This document shows positions 26,797 to 35,541 of a DNA stretch of 64,000 bases, piece by piece. The stretch comes from Salegentibacter sp. Hel_I_6 (GTDB taxonomy: Bacteria; Bacteroidota; Bacteroidia; Flavobacteriales; Flavobacteriaceae), in assembly GCF_000745315.1 (NCBI RefSeq), contig NZ_JQNQ01000001.1, forward strand, positions 310,001 to 374,000, written 5' to 3'. The notes under the pieces were generated by a model that had not been told where the DNA came from, ran no database searches, and saw only the letters and a list, made by a program, of their open reading frames with translations. A program made the translations under genes and the position numbers. The number at the start of each line of letters is the position of its first letter. The stretch's first letter is position 1.

Positions 26797-28769
26797 TATA
26801 GTAATTCATTTACGTTACTGGAACCTGTTTTATTCACGATGCGGTAAACAGTTAAATCCTTATTTTTATAATAAGGCCCTATCTCCCTTCCTTTAGCTCT
26901 TAAAAGTTTAATGCGCTCCAGGGCTATTTCCTGTTGTTCTTTTCTAGATTCCAACTTTCCAGGATTATTATAAATAAACACAAATAAGGCCTGGGGTAAA
27001 ATTACATTAGGATTACTGTTTAGGTATTGTACATCGTTTTTATACCTATTGTACTGCCTATCCCTTTCTATATAACTATTGTTGAAATAATTATAATCAT
27101 AGTAATAATGGCTGTTTTTACTAAAACTGGAATATGGTGAAGCATTTACTACTGCGTAGGAGTAAGGTAGGTGCCTTGATTGAATTTTAGAATATGCTTC
27201 AAATATTAAATTTCTGGTTTTATTTGTTTCGAAATTTAAATTTGCTGTCTCAGGAAATGTATAAAATACCAGGGCTGCCATGACTATCGCGCCCATTCCT
27301 ACTTCAATAGCAATTGCTTTCCTGCTTGCAAGGTTTATAAACGAAAGAAAATCAATAATTATATTTAGTACAATTCCGAAGAAAACCGGAAGGAATATAC
27401 AAAGCACCTGACTTAGAATATCTAAATCTACAATCATTTCGTTAAGTTGGTAAACAACGAAAATTATATTTATGAAGCTAAGAAAAACGATACTTGCAAG
27501 CCATTTTCGAGGGTTTCTAATGTACTTATATATACAAATAATTAAGAAAACTATGCCTGTTACCTGATAGTAATGCATAAGCTGGTTAAACGGAAGTACT
27601 AAGTAAGGATTATAGGTATAACTTTCAAAAGAATAAAGATTAGAAAGTATAAATGCTGTAAAATCTTCAGCTTTTATATAGGCGGCAATTCCATAAATAA
27701 TTCCTATTAAAATAACTGCTGTTAAATAAGCCCCTAATAACTGTAAACTTTGTTTAAAATTCTTTCGGATTTTAAACGAGGTCAAGATCAGTAAAAATGG
27801 TAGTACTAAAACTAGCCCTACAAAAAGATCTATTAAAAATATAGCGCTAAACAGAATTACCATCCAGGTAAATTTCAAATTTCGGCTAAATCGAAAGCTT
27901 TGCGGATAAATAGCGATAAACATTGTTGGTAAGGCAATAACCAAAGCTGTAAAAACCGATTTATGTTCTGCCAGCAACTCTATATTTATAGGTAGAAAAG
28001 CATAAAGTAGCGCGAAACTTAGCCCTGAAACGATCCCTGAAGAATGCTTTCTGGTAATCTTAAAAACCACCCAGTAAATTATTAAAGAAAGCAAGGCAGA
28101 TTCTAATATCCCAAAAGATTGTAGAGCCTGGGCATAGGTAATATTGGTTATTTTCGCATAAAGATTGATAAGTAAATAATCTCCCATCATCTCCCCCGGC
28201 TGAAAAAACCATTTCCCAATAGAAATACCATTTATAAGTTCCAGTTTATTAAACCAACTGGAGGAAAGTGTAAAAATGTCATTTTGAAAAAGAGAATTTC
28301 TAGAAATATAAGTGATTACCGGTAGTAAAAATCCTATAACTAATTGCCAGTTCTTATGATATTGGGATAAACCCTGCTCCTTATTTTTATACTTAGGCTT
28401 AATAATATTGTCCTTGTCTAAAAATCGTTCTCTTTTTTCAAGCTTTATTGTACTATATAAAATAGTACGGCTATAAATTCTTTGTATTTGCTCTTTTAAA
28501 GGTTTACTAAAATCTAACCTCATAAAGGTTAGAATAATAAGCATTAATGCAATGCTTATTAGAACAAATAGATCGAAGGTATAGGTTAAAACCAGTACAA
28601 AGCTTCCTATTAAAACCGCAGAAAGGCCAAGAGTTATAGTAGGAATTAAAAAATTTAAGGCCGTAAGTGCCGATACCCTTGTAGAAATTACTCTATGAAC
28701 AATTAGGGTTAAGGCAAATAAAAGGATTATCCTTAAAGGACCAGAAAGTAGGTAGGGCTCTAAAAACAT
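26793..28769 (-). CDS. Polytopic membrane protein of the Pel-like operon, unknown (GT-C-like?)
   Basis: 658 residues with roughly 12-14 membrane helices, a charged cytosolic loop (~100-145) and a soluble C-terminal region of ~130 residues. The segment with QPGEMMGDYLLINLYAKI, a helix pair and ALLYAFLPINIELLAEH loosely recalls the first loop and helices of GT-C glycosyltransferases such as ArnT/PMT. I do not recognise the family. Position between the hydrolase and deacetylase genes, with a 4-bp overlap downstream, ties it to polymer synthesis or export. It may fill the scaffold role of PelD/PelE, which are otherwise missing; this is inference. Confidence 0.7.
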   Translation of the reverse strand: MFLEPYLLSGPLRIILLFALTLIVHRVISTRVSALTALNFLIPTITLGLSAVLIGSFVLVLTYTFDLFVLISIALMLIILTFMRLDFSKPLKEQIQRIYSRTILYSTIKLEKRERFLDKDNIIKPKYKNKEQGLSQYHKNWQLVIGFLLPVITYISRNSLFQNDIFTLSSSWFNKLELINGISIGKWFFQPGEMMGDYLLINLYAKITNITYAQALQSFGILESALLSLIIYWVVFKITRKHSSGIVSGLSFALLYAFLPINIELLAEHKSVFTALVIALPTMFIAIYPQSFRFSRNLKFTWMVILFSAIFLIDLFVGLVLVLPFLLILTSFKIRKNFKQSLQLLGAYLTAVILIGIIYGIAAYIKAEDFTAFILSNLYSFESYTYNPYLVLPFNQLMHYYQVTGIVFLIICIYKYIRNPRKWLASIVFLSFINIIFVVYQLNEMIVDLDILSQVLCIFLPVFFGIVLNIIIDFLSFINLASRKAIAIEVGMGAIVMAALVFYTFPETANLNFETNKTRNLIFEAYSKIQSRHLPYSYAVVNASPYSSFSKNSHYYYDYNYFNNSYIERDRQYNRYKNDVQYLNSNPNVILPQALFVFIYNNPGKLESRKEQQEIALERIKLLRAKGREIGPYYKNKDLTVYRIVNKTGSSNVNELLY

Positions 28770-28777
28770 AGTATTGA

Positions 28778-29590
28778 TTAGTTTTTATCAGGTATCTTTT
28801 GCAATTCAATTTTCCCGACAAAATATGGCCACGAGGTCTCTGCCAATCTTTTTTTTATCTCTTCTTTTAATTTTGGGGTATCTGCATATTCAATTAAAAC
28901 AACCGGTATTTTAAAATCGCTGTAAGCTTTATCAAGTTCAGATAATAAATTGGTAAAAACTTTTTCATCTCTTAGTTGATATTTTTTGTTATTAAAATTA
29001 TAATCGGTGGCGATGCTTTCTTTTGCCACCGCCTCAATATATGGATGTGTATCTTTTAGAATAGAAATTCCTGCGTTTTGCATCAAATAAATATCAGGAA
29101 ACGCAATTTCTATAACTTCTAAAAAGTCTAAAAGAGCGTTTTTCTTGTTAGGTGTGGGGCCAAATTCAGTATAATTATCAATATTATCCAGAAACATCCC
29201 ATCCAATCCTTTATTCATATTATAATTGAAAATTCTAAGAAGGGTCTCTTTTGTTTCTTCATTTTCAATATCTAAAATATGGCTGTTCCATATTTCATTC
29301 TTTCCAAAGGTAAAATCTTTTAAATCTGGAAAATGAGCTGCAGCTTCATTAACTTCTCCAAGGCTCACATATCCTAAAACGATATTATTATTTTCCTTTA
29401 AAACAGCGATGTCCTCACTATCAAAATGGGCGCTTTCAATTACCAGAATCTCATAATCTGAAACCTCTCCCGGGTAAAAATCACCATAGGTAAAAAGTAC
29501 CTGTTTATCTTGAGTAAGTTTTTGACCAACTGCCTGTAAACACGATAAACCAATTGTGGCTGCTATCATAAAAATTTTAGTAAGATGCAT
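28778..29590 (-). CDS. PelA-type endo-alpha-1,4-polygalactosaminidase-like hydrolase (GH114/GH166-like)
   Basis: 270 residues with a Sec signal (LQAVGQ). A TIM-barrel glycosidase: VLGYVSLGEVNE holds Glu79 and GLDGMFLDNIDNY holds Asp135/Asp138, the acidic positions conserved in this clan. Then come YLMQNAG and IPVVLIEYAD strands. PelA of Pseudomonas begins with the same kind of domain; here it is a separate periplasmic protein. Expected role: cleaving partly deacetylated GalNAc-rich polymer to set its length or release it. It overlaps pelG by 14 bp. Confidence 0.82.
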   Translation of the reverse strand: MHLTKIFMIAATIGLSCLQAVGQKLTQDKQVLFTYGDFYPGEVSDYEILVIESAHFDSEDIAVLKENNNIVLGYVSLGEVNEAAAHFPDLKDFTFGKNEIWNSHILDIENEETKETLLRIFNYNMNKGLDGMFLDNIDNYTEFGPTPNKKNALLDFLEVIEIAFPDIYLMQNAGISILKDTHPYIEAVAKESIATDYNFNNKKYQLRDEKVFTNLLSELDKAYSDFKIPVVLIEYADTPKLKEEIKKRLAETSWPYFVGKIELQKIPDKN

Positions 29591-31190
29591 AATAGTAATA
29601 GTCTATATTTTTAAAGAACCTATAGGTTACCCTGGTAGTTAACATGGCAAATACAAAAGAACCCACCAGCATTCCCAGCACACTGTATTCATAAGCAAAC
29701 CACCTACTTGCAAGGATACCAATAAACAAATTAACCAAAAAGGCTATAACTATAGCTACCAAAGGCTTTCTATGCTGCCCCAGGGTATAAAGATAAAGAA
29801 CATTCAACATTCCCAAACTAAGAAATAAATAGCCTATACTACCCAAAATGCAAACTTTAATACTCAAAGGACTAAGAATTTCCTCAAACCCTCTCGAATA
29901 TCCCCAGGGCTGTGTAATAATAAGGTATAAAAATATAGCAATTCCAATAGCGCTAACGCTAAATAACCGTAGATGTTTAAAATACATCCTTTTCATCTTA
30001 TTATTAAAGGTATAATATTCAGAATATTTTACTTCCAATTGATGAAAATCCATATGTCTAATGTAGGAATGTATAGCATACTCCATTACCCCACCTAGTA
30101 GAAAGAAAATTAAGATTGCGAGATCCATACCAATTTCATAGTTTTTCTCATAGTAAACTACATAAGGAATCTCCCTGTTTAGTGTAGAAGACCAGGCTAC
30201 TATTCTATCTAAGAAAACAAATAGAAAAATAAAGGTCCCATAAACGAAGTAATTAAAATTTCTATACAAAGAAAGCATCACTTTAGGCTTCTTTTTTACA
30301 ACCACATTTTGCTTTAGTTTATATCTAAAAAACATATAAATATAACCTACAGATATAGCCGAAGCGATAAATATACCAATCCAATGCACAAAGTAAGGAT
30401 GCAAATCTGTATAAAAATGTAATAAGAGTGCTACAACAGTTCCTATAAAAACACTCACTGAAAGCATCCATCTTTGCTTAAGAGCGTATAATGGTGCTAA
30501 AACAAGTAGTAAAAAACCAATTAAAAGGGCATAAGAAAAGCTTATTAGAACAAATAATGAACTATAGAGCGGAAAAATGAAATTAAGAAGCAGGGAAAGT
30601 GCAAAAAAGCCAACAATAGCTAATGTTCCATTTTGAATTATTCGCCTGGTGGAATGCCCTGCCATATGATAATCTTCATTATACCAGTAATAAGACACCT
30701 GTTTTCCTATCACCTGAATAAAACCACCACTTATCACAAATCCAAATATTACACCAAGTACCACTGCTGTAGATTGCAGATTATTAAATTTTGAATAGGT
30801 CCAAAGAGAAAATCCAAAAAGAATAATTGCGAAAACCTGCAGAAAAACCGGGAATAGATGAATAAGACCTGAACTATAATCTACCAAAAAGCGTTTGGTA
30901 TTTTTGGTGGTAATATATTCGGTTAGTGCCAGCCTTTTGTAAGTTTTTGCCTCAGCAATACGTTGGTTGTTATTTTTAAGATTAGCGAGAGTGACCGCAT
31001 CATAAGCTTTGTAAATGTATTTAGAAAGATGCATAATACTTTCAAAACCGTAATCTACTTTTACATCTGCCTCCCTAATCCCAAAGGATTCTATAGTAGC
31101 TGCTACTACATAAACATTTACCGGTTTACCGTTACGTTCTTTAACTGCAACTACAAGTTTTGCAATAGCTTTTATTTGATCTTTATTCAT
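29577..31190 (-). CDS. pelG: Pel exopolysaccharide inner-membrane transporter PelG
   Basis: 537 residues. From ~residue 110 there are about 12 membrane helices of the MATE/MVF flippase type (FGFVISGGFIQVIGKQVSYY, LVGSFVFAMLTTRVTYRFF). PelG partners PelF and carries the polymer across the inner membrane. The Pseudomonas protein is ~456 residues; this one has an additional soluble N-terminal stretch of ~100 residues (AIAKLVVAVKERNGKPVNVY...) that may contact PelF or replace a missing partner. It begins 2 bp after the pelF stop. Confidence 0.85.
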   Translation of the reverse strand: MNKDQIKAIAKLVVAVKERNGKPVNVYVVAATIESFGIREADVKVDYGFESIMHLSKYIYKAYDAVTLANLKNNNQRIAEAKTYKRLALTEYITTKNTKRFLVDYSSGLIHLFPVFLQVFAIILFGFSLWTYSKFNNLQSTAVVLGVIFGFVISGGFIQVIGKQVSYYWYNEDYHMAGHSTRRIIQNGTLAIVGFFALSLLLNFIFPLYSSLFVLISFSYALLIGFLLLVLAPLYALKQRWMLSVSVFIGTVVALLLHFYTDLHPYFVHWIGIFIASAISVGYIYMFFRYKLKQNVVVKKKPKVMLSLYRNFNYFVYGTFIFLFVFLDRIVAWSSTLNREIPYVVYYEKNYEIGMDLAILIFFLLGGVMEYAIHSYIRHMDFHQLEVKYSEYYTFNNKMKRMYFKHLRLFSVSAIGIAIFLYLIITQPWGYSRGFEEILSPLSIKVCILGSIGYLFLSLGMLNVLYLYTLGQHRKPLVAIVIAFLVNLFIGILASRWFAYEYSVLGMLVGSFVFAMLTTRVTYRFFKNIDYYYYASY

Positions 31191-31192
31191 TC

Positions 31193-32716
31193 TTAAGAGA
31201 AATCTTCAACTTTAGCCATTTTAGACTTTGCTTTTTTGTCCTTCATCAAGTCGTTATAAGCTTCTTCATATTCATTTACGAAAGTATTTAAGGTAAAGTT
31301 TTGTAATACTTTCTCCCTTGCATTTATTCCCATAGATTTTCGTAAATCTCTATCTAATAAAAGTTTAGTCACCGCAGCTCCAATTCCTTCTGCATCTTTG
31401 GGTTTGCAGGTAAAACCGCAACTTTCATCTAATGCTTCTTTAACACCACCAACATCAGTAGAAACGACTGGAATTCCACAGCCCATAGATTCAATAACTG
31501 TATAAGGGAAACCTTCAGAAATAGAAGTTAAAATAGAAAGATCGCCTTCAAGAAAAATATTTTGAGGATCGCTTCTGGGGCCCATAAATTTAAAGTTCTC
31601 CAAGAGCTTAAGTTCCTGAATAAGTTCAAGACATTCTTTAGTGTATTCAGGCACGGCTTGATCATCACCATATACGAGAAATTGTACGTTAGGAATTGTT
31701 TCCTTTACAACCGCGCAAGACCTTATCATGGTTAAAATATCTTTTAACTCGAACACCCGGGCCACAGCCACAACCGTGGGAATATTTATAAGATGTGCCG
31801 GTTTAGGGCCGGGTTTAAAAACATTAGGATCAATACCGTTATAAATTATTTTAAACTTGGCAGGATTAGCACCATACCATCTTTCCCATTTTTGATTAAA
31901 GGTTGTTACCGAGATAATGACATCGGCTTTATAATATGCTAAACGGGCTATGCCTTCAGAAAATCGTATTAATAAACTTTTTAGGAAATATGGATATTCT
32001 GAATTGCTGATAGCCAATAGTCTTTCCCTAATGAAAACACCGTGTTCTGTAAGCATAATTTTACTTCCATACCTATAATTTGCAATAAGTGCAGGAATAA
32101 CAGGAAAACCACTAAGCGTTAAATGAGTAACATCTACTTTTGGAATATTTACAATAGCTAAAGGTATTAAGAAACGGTAAATCCACCGTAAGCCTATGGT
32201 AATATCTATTAAAGAGGCATCTGGGTTACGCTCACCAATTATAAATTTCGCAAGAGTATCTCTATAAGTAATCCAAACCTGACTATTTCTTATGGTTTCT
32301 TTATAGTCGTAATCTTCAAAATATAACCATAGCTTGTAGAATATATCATCCAGCTCTTTAATCTCCCGGTCATCACTATAAATAAACTCCAATAAATCCT
32401 GAAATAGCGGTACAAATTTTTCACCTACTACCTTATCAGTTGTAAATTCTTTTTTCGCTACCGTTTTATAATATTCTTCGCCATAGCTAATATAGTCATA
32501 AGGTTCATCTGGAGTCCATAATGGTACTTGTATAACCTCACTAATATTCTTACTTAATTCATACCTGGGTTTATCTTCAAATGAAGCATTTATGGAATAT
32601 AACTTGAAATTTATGTTATCTACCCTATTGCACAGGTGATGCGCCCAGGTAGACACACCCCCACCATTATAAGGATAAGTGCCCTCTAAAATAAGCATTA
32701 CCGATGGTTTCGCCAT
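31193..32716 (-). CDS. pelF: Pel polysaccharide glycosyltransferase PelF (GT4)
   Basis: 507 residues, equal to Pseudomonas PelF. N-terminal LILEGTYPYNGGGVSTWAH is diagnostic of PelF. The GT-B core includes VIYNGIDPNVF, with VVAVARVFELKD at the start of the nucleotide-binding half, and the catalytic/binding E-x7-E as Glu401...Glu409 (EGFPYTVIE). Cytosolic enzyme that polymerises the amino-sugar chain, in Pseudomonas from UDP-GalNAc. First gene of a five-gene minus-strand operon starting at a good promoter at 32733-32764. Confidence 0.93.
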   Translation of the reverse strand: MAKPSVMLILEGTYPYNGGGVSTWAHHLCNRVDNINFKLYSINASFEDKPRYELSKNISEVIQVPLWTPDEPYDYISYGEEYYKTVAKKEFTTDKVVGEKFVPLFQDLLEFIYSDDREIKELDDIFYKLWLYFEDYDYKETIRNSQVWITYRDTLAKFIIGERNPDASLIDITIGLRWIYRFLIPLAIVNIPKVDVTHLTLSGFPVIPALIANYRYGSKIMLTEHGVFIRERLLAISNSEYPYFLKSLLIRFSEGIARLAYYKADVIISVTTFNQKWERWYGANPAKFKIIYNGIDPNVFKPGPKPAHLINIPTVVAVARVFELKDILTMIRSCAVVKETIPNVQFLVYGDDQAVPEYTKECLELIQELKLLENFKFMGPRSDPQNIFLEGDLSILTSISEGFPYTVIESMGCGIPVVSTDVGGVKEALDESCGFTCKPKDAEGIGAAVTKLLLDRDLRKSMGINAREKVLQNFTLNTFVNEYEEAYNDLMKDKKAKSKMAKVEDFS

Positions 32717-32732
32717 TTAAATCTCTTTTTGC

Positions 32733-32764
32733 CAAAAATATGTTAAATATAAAGTACTACACAA
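32733..32764 (-). promoter_or_regulatory. Promoter of the Pel-like operon
   Basis: Read on the minus strand: TTG at 32764-32762, a 21-bp spacer and TATTTTTG at 32740-32733, a full match to the Bacteroidota consensus. The -7 box ends 16 bp before the pelF ATG, so the leader is very short. Confidence 0.65.
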
Positions 32765-32916
32765 TTTAAAAATCATAAAATTAAAGCGTTAGGCTTAATT
32801 TCTTTAAATCAGATTCAAATACTATTTCAGTAAATTCAAGGTGAAATAAGATCAAAAAATCACGAATATTATTATTAATATCTTAAAATTCTAAAAAAGC
32901 GTCTTTTTAAATACTT

Positions 32917-32924
32917 TATCTTTG
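32917..32924 (+). promoter_or_regulatory. -7 element TATCTTTG upstream of the 32996 gene
   Basis: TATCTTTG fits TAnnTTTG, 71 bp before the ATG; no TTG at the expected distance. It is divergent from the pelF promoter within a 279-bp gap. Confidence 0.45.
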
Positions 32925-32995
32925 TTACTAAATAAAAAAATTCATTTTTAGATTTAATTAAAATCACATATCAACGTTATGTTATATAAAATTTT

Positions 32996-33976
32996 ATGAA
33001 GTTTTTAAATATAAGCAGCGTGTTAATCTATTGTTTTTTGGTTTCATGTCAAAATTACACAGCACAAGAATCTAATTTAAATATAGATTACCGTGAGGAG
33101 ATGCGAAATTTTGTTATGGAAATAAGTTCAAGAGCTAAGGAGAAAAATCCAGATTTTAGTGTTATTCCACAAAATGGGGTGGAGCTTTTGCTTAAAGATA
33201 ATAATAAAGTAGAAATCCCCGCCTTAAAGTATTTAGATGCCATAGATGCCGTAGCGCAGGAAGACTTATTCTTTGGGTATCCTAAAATAAATAAGCCTAC
33301 GCCAAAATCGGCTAATCTATATTTAAAGAAATACCTTAATGTCGCCAAAAAAAATAATAAAGAAGTGCTGGTCATCGACTATTGTTCTTCCTCAAAACTA
33401 ATCGAAAAATCTTATGCCCTAAATAAAGAAAATGACTTTGTTTCTTTCGCTGCCACAAGTAGAGAGTTAGATAAATTACCGGGCTATAAAATTAGAAATG
33501 AAAATAAGCTAGATATAACCGCGCTTTCTCAAGCTAAAAACTTCCTATACCTGCTAAATTATTCAGCCTTTCCAACCAAAGAAGAACTTATCGCAGAACT
33601 TGCTTTTACCAACTATGATCTTTTAATACTGGATCTTTATTTTCAAGATGGTTCCTTTACTCCAGAAGATCTAAAAAAATTGAAGAAGAAAGAAAATGGA
33701 GGTGAACGGCTCGTAGTCTCCTATATGTCTATTGGAGAAGCCGAAGATTACCGTTATTACTGGCAGGAAAACTGGAGTTTAAAAAATCAGGAATGGCTTG
33801 TTGAAGAAAATCCTAACTGGAAAGGAAACTTTAAAGTTAAATACTGGAATAAAGACTGGAAAAATGTTATTTACGGAAATGAAAATGCTTATCTCACCAA
33901 AATAATCGATGCTGGTTTTGACGGAGTTTATCTCGATATTATAGACGGCTACCAGTATTTTGAAGCCCAGAAATAA
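32996..33976 (+). CDS. GH114/TM1410-like putative glycoside hydrolase lipoprotein
   Basis: 326 residues; lipoprotein signal with Cys18 (FLVSC). The C-terminal half carries the TM1410/GH114 signature: YDLLILDLYFQDG, VVSYMSIGEAEDYRYYW (acidic Glu) and AGFDGVYLDIIDGYQYF (Asp pair). The N-terminal half (~45-190) has weaker alternating strands and helices and may complete the barrel or form a separate domain. Divergent from pelF, so probably a second Pel-cleaving or -modifying enzyme, now on the outer membrane. Substrate is inferred from context only. Confidence 0.8.
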   Translation: MKFLNISSVLIYCFLVSCQNYTAQESNLNIDYREEMRNFVMEISSRAKEKNPDFSVIPQNGVELLLKDNNKVEIPALKYLDAIDAVAQEDLFFGYPKINKPTPKSANLYLKKYLNVAKKNNKEVLVIDYCSSSKLIEKSYALNKENDFVSFAATSRELDKLPGYKIRNENKLDITALSQAKNFLYLLNYSAFPTKEELIAELAFTNYDLLILDLYFQDGSFTPEDLKKLKKKENGGERLVVSYMSIGEAEDYRYYWQENWSLKNQEWLVEENPNWKGNFKVKYWNKDWKNVIYGNENAYLTKIIDAGFDGVYLDIIDGYQYFEAQK

Positions 33977-34032
33977 TATTTAATTCTATACTAATCTAAG
34001 ACCGAAATTCTTAAACAATTCCGGCAAATAAG

Positions 34033-34040
34033 TATCTTTG
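34033..34040 (+). promoter_or_regulatory. -7 element TATCTTTG upstream of rmuC
   Basis: TATCTTTG ends 19 bp before the rmuC ATG; no matching TTG found. Confidence 0.45.
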
Positions 34041-34059
34041 GGAAAACTCCATTTTCTCA

Positions 34060-35463
34060 ATGAACGATTATTTACTCTTCGCCTTAATTTTTGTCGCACT
34101 CTTACTCGGCCTTTACTTCGGAAAACTAATTTCAGGATTGAAAAGTAAAAATAAAGAAGCCATTCTTGAAGAAAAGAATAATCAACTATCACTTCAGGTT
34201 GATGAGTTTAAAAATCAGATAAATAGCAATTTAGAAAATTACAAAACTGAATTGGTAGATTACAAAAACACGTTCCAGGTACACACTGAAAAACTCGAAA
34301 AAGAACGCGAAGAAATTCGAAGAGAAAAAGATTTTTTAAATACAGAGCTCACCCGTCGTAATGCCGAATTTGAAAATTTAGAGCAAAGAAATATAGAACA
34401 AAAAGCCGAAGTTGAACAACTTCAGGAGAAATTCGAGAAAGAATTTGAAAACCTCGCCAATAAAATTTTAGAGCAAAAATCTGAGAAATTCACCCTTCAG
34501 AATAAAGAAAATATTCAGAATATTCTAAACCCCTTGCAGGAAAAAATCCTTCATTTTGAAAAACGAATCGAAGAAGGAAATAAAGAAAGTATAGATCGCC
34601 ACGCAATGTTGCGACAACAAATTATTGGTTTAAAAGAGCTTAACGAGCAAATGAGCAAGGAAGCCACCAATCTCACCAAAGCCCTTAAAGGTGATACCAA
34701 AACGCAGGGAAATTGGGGCGAAATGATCCTGGAACGGGTTTTGGAACGCAGCGGACTTCAAAAAGGCAGTGAATATTCAGTTCAACAAAGTTTTACCAAT
34801 GCCGACGGGAAACGGGTTTTACCCGATGTGGTAATTAATCTCCCCGGCGATAAAAAAATGATCGTAGATTCTAAAGTTTCGCTAAACGCCTACGAACGCT
34901 ACAGCAATGAAACAGATGAGCAGGATAGAAAACAACATTTAAAAAATCACCTTACCGCTATTCGAAACCGGGTAAGTGAATTGGGTAATAAAAATTACCA
35001 CCAATTATACGAGATGGAAAGTCCCGACTTCGTTTTGCTTTTCATACCCATTGAAGCTGCGTTTGCTGTCGCTTCCAACGAATATCCGGGACTGTATGCT
35101 GAAGCTTTTGACAAAAATATTATTATCGTTACACCTACTACCCTGCTCGCTGTGCTCAAGACCATAGATAGTATGTGGCAAAACGAAAAGCAAAAACAAA
35201 ACGCTATTGCCATCGCAACCCAGGCCGGCGCTTTATATGATTCTTTTACTGCTTTAACCGAAGAGCTCACAAAAATTGGCAGGCAGTTGGGAACGGTCCA
35301 AAATTCTTATGATGGCGCGATGAAAAAACTAACCGGAAAAGGAAATTTGCTGCGCCGCGTAGAAAAACTCAAAAAACTGGGTGCAAAAGCCAGTAAACAA
35401 ATAGATCCTAAGATGCTATCGGCTATGGATGAGGAAGAAATTGAAGAAAATCATGAAAATTAA
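34060..35463 (+). CDS. rmuC: DNA recombination protein RmuC homologue
   Basis: 467 residues: N-terminal membrane helix (LLFALIFVALLLGLYFG), a long coiled coil (~30-160, many Glu/Lys/Gln heptads) and the RmuC nuclease-like core. The core shows GNWGEMILERVLERSGL, LPDVVINLPGDKKMIVDSKV and PDFVLLFIPIEAAFA. RmuC limits inversions at short repeats; the core has a PD-(D/E)xK-like fold. The length is normal. It stands as an independent unit between the hydrolase-like lipoprotein and a serine hydrolase. Confidence 0.94.
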   Translation: MNDYLLFALIFVALLLGLYFGKLISGLKSKNKEAILEEKNNQLSLQVDEFKNQINSNLENYKTELVDYKNTFQVHTEKLEKEREEIRREKDFLNTELTRRNAEFENLEQRNIEQKAEVEQLQEKFEKEFENLANKILEQKSEKFTLQNKENIQNILNPLQEKILHFEKRIEEGNKESIDRHAMLRQQIIGLKELNEQMSKEATNLTKALKGDTKTQGNWGEMILERVLERSGLQKGSEYSVQQSFTNADGKRVLPDVVINLPGDKKMIVDSKVSLNAYERYSNETDEQDRKQHLKNHLTAIRNRVSELGNKNYHQLYEMESPDFVLLFIPIEAAFAVASNEYPGLYAEAFDKNIIIVTPTTLLAVLKTIDSMWQNEKQKQNAIAIATQAGALYDSFTALTEELTKIGRQLGTVQNSYDGAMKKLTGKGNLLRRVEKLKKLGAKASKQIDPKMLSAMDEEEIEENHEN

Positions 35464-35470
35464 CCCCTCT

Positions 35471-35497
35471 CCTGCAAGATTTTGAAAACCTTGTAGG
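35471..35497. repeat. Short hairpin repeat CCTGCAAG...CTTGTAGG
   Basis: An 8-bp stem with one G-T pair around ATTTTGAAAAC, 8 bp past the rmuC stop. It has the same design as the hairpin at 39018-39044. It may act as a weak terminator for rmuC. Confidence 0.5.
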
Positions 35498-35541
35498 TTG
35501 GTGATTATTATGCATTCAAGAAAATAAAACCATAAAATAAT

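Noticed and set aside
22789..32716. A hidden PelD (c-di-GMP-binding) or PelC gene in the Pel-like operon
   Set aside because: All coding space in the operon is used by five genes; none shows an inhibitory-site RxxD/GGDEF-like domain or a small PelC-type lipoprotein.
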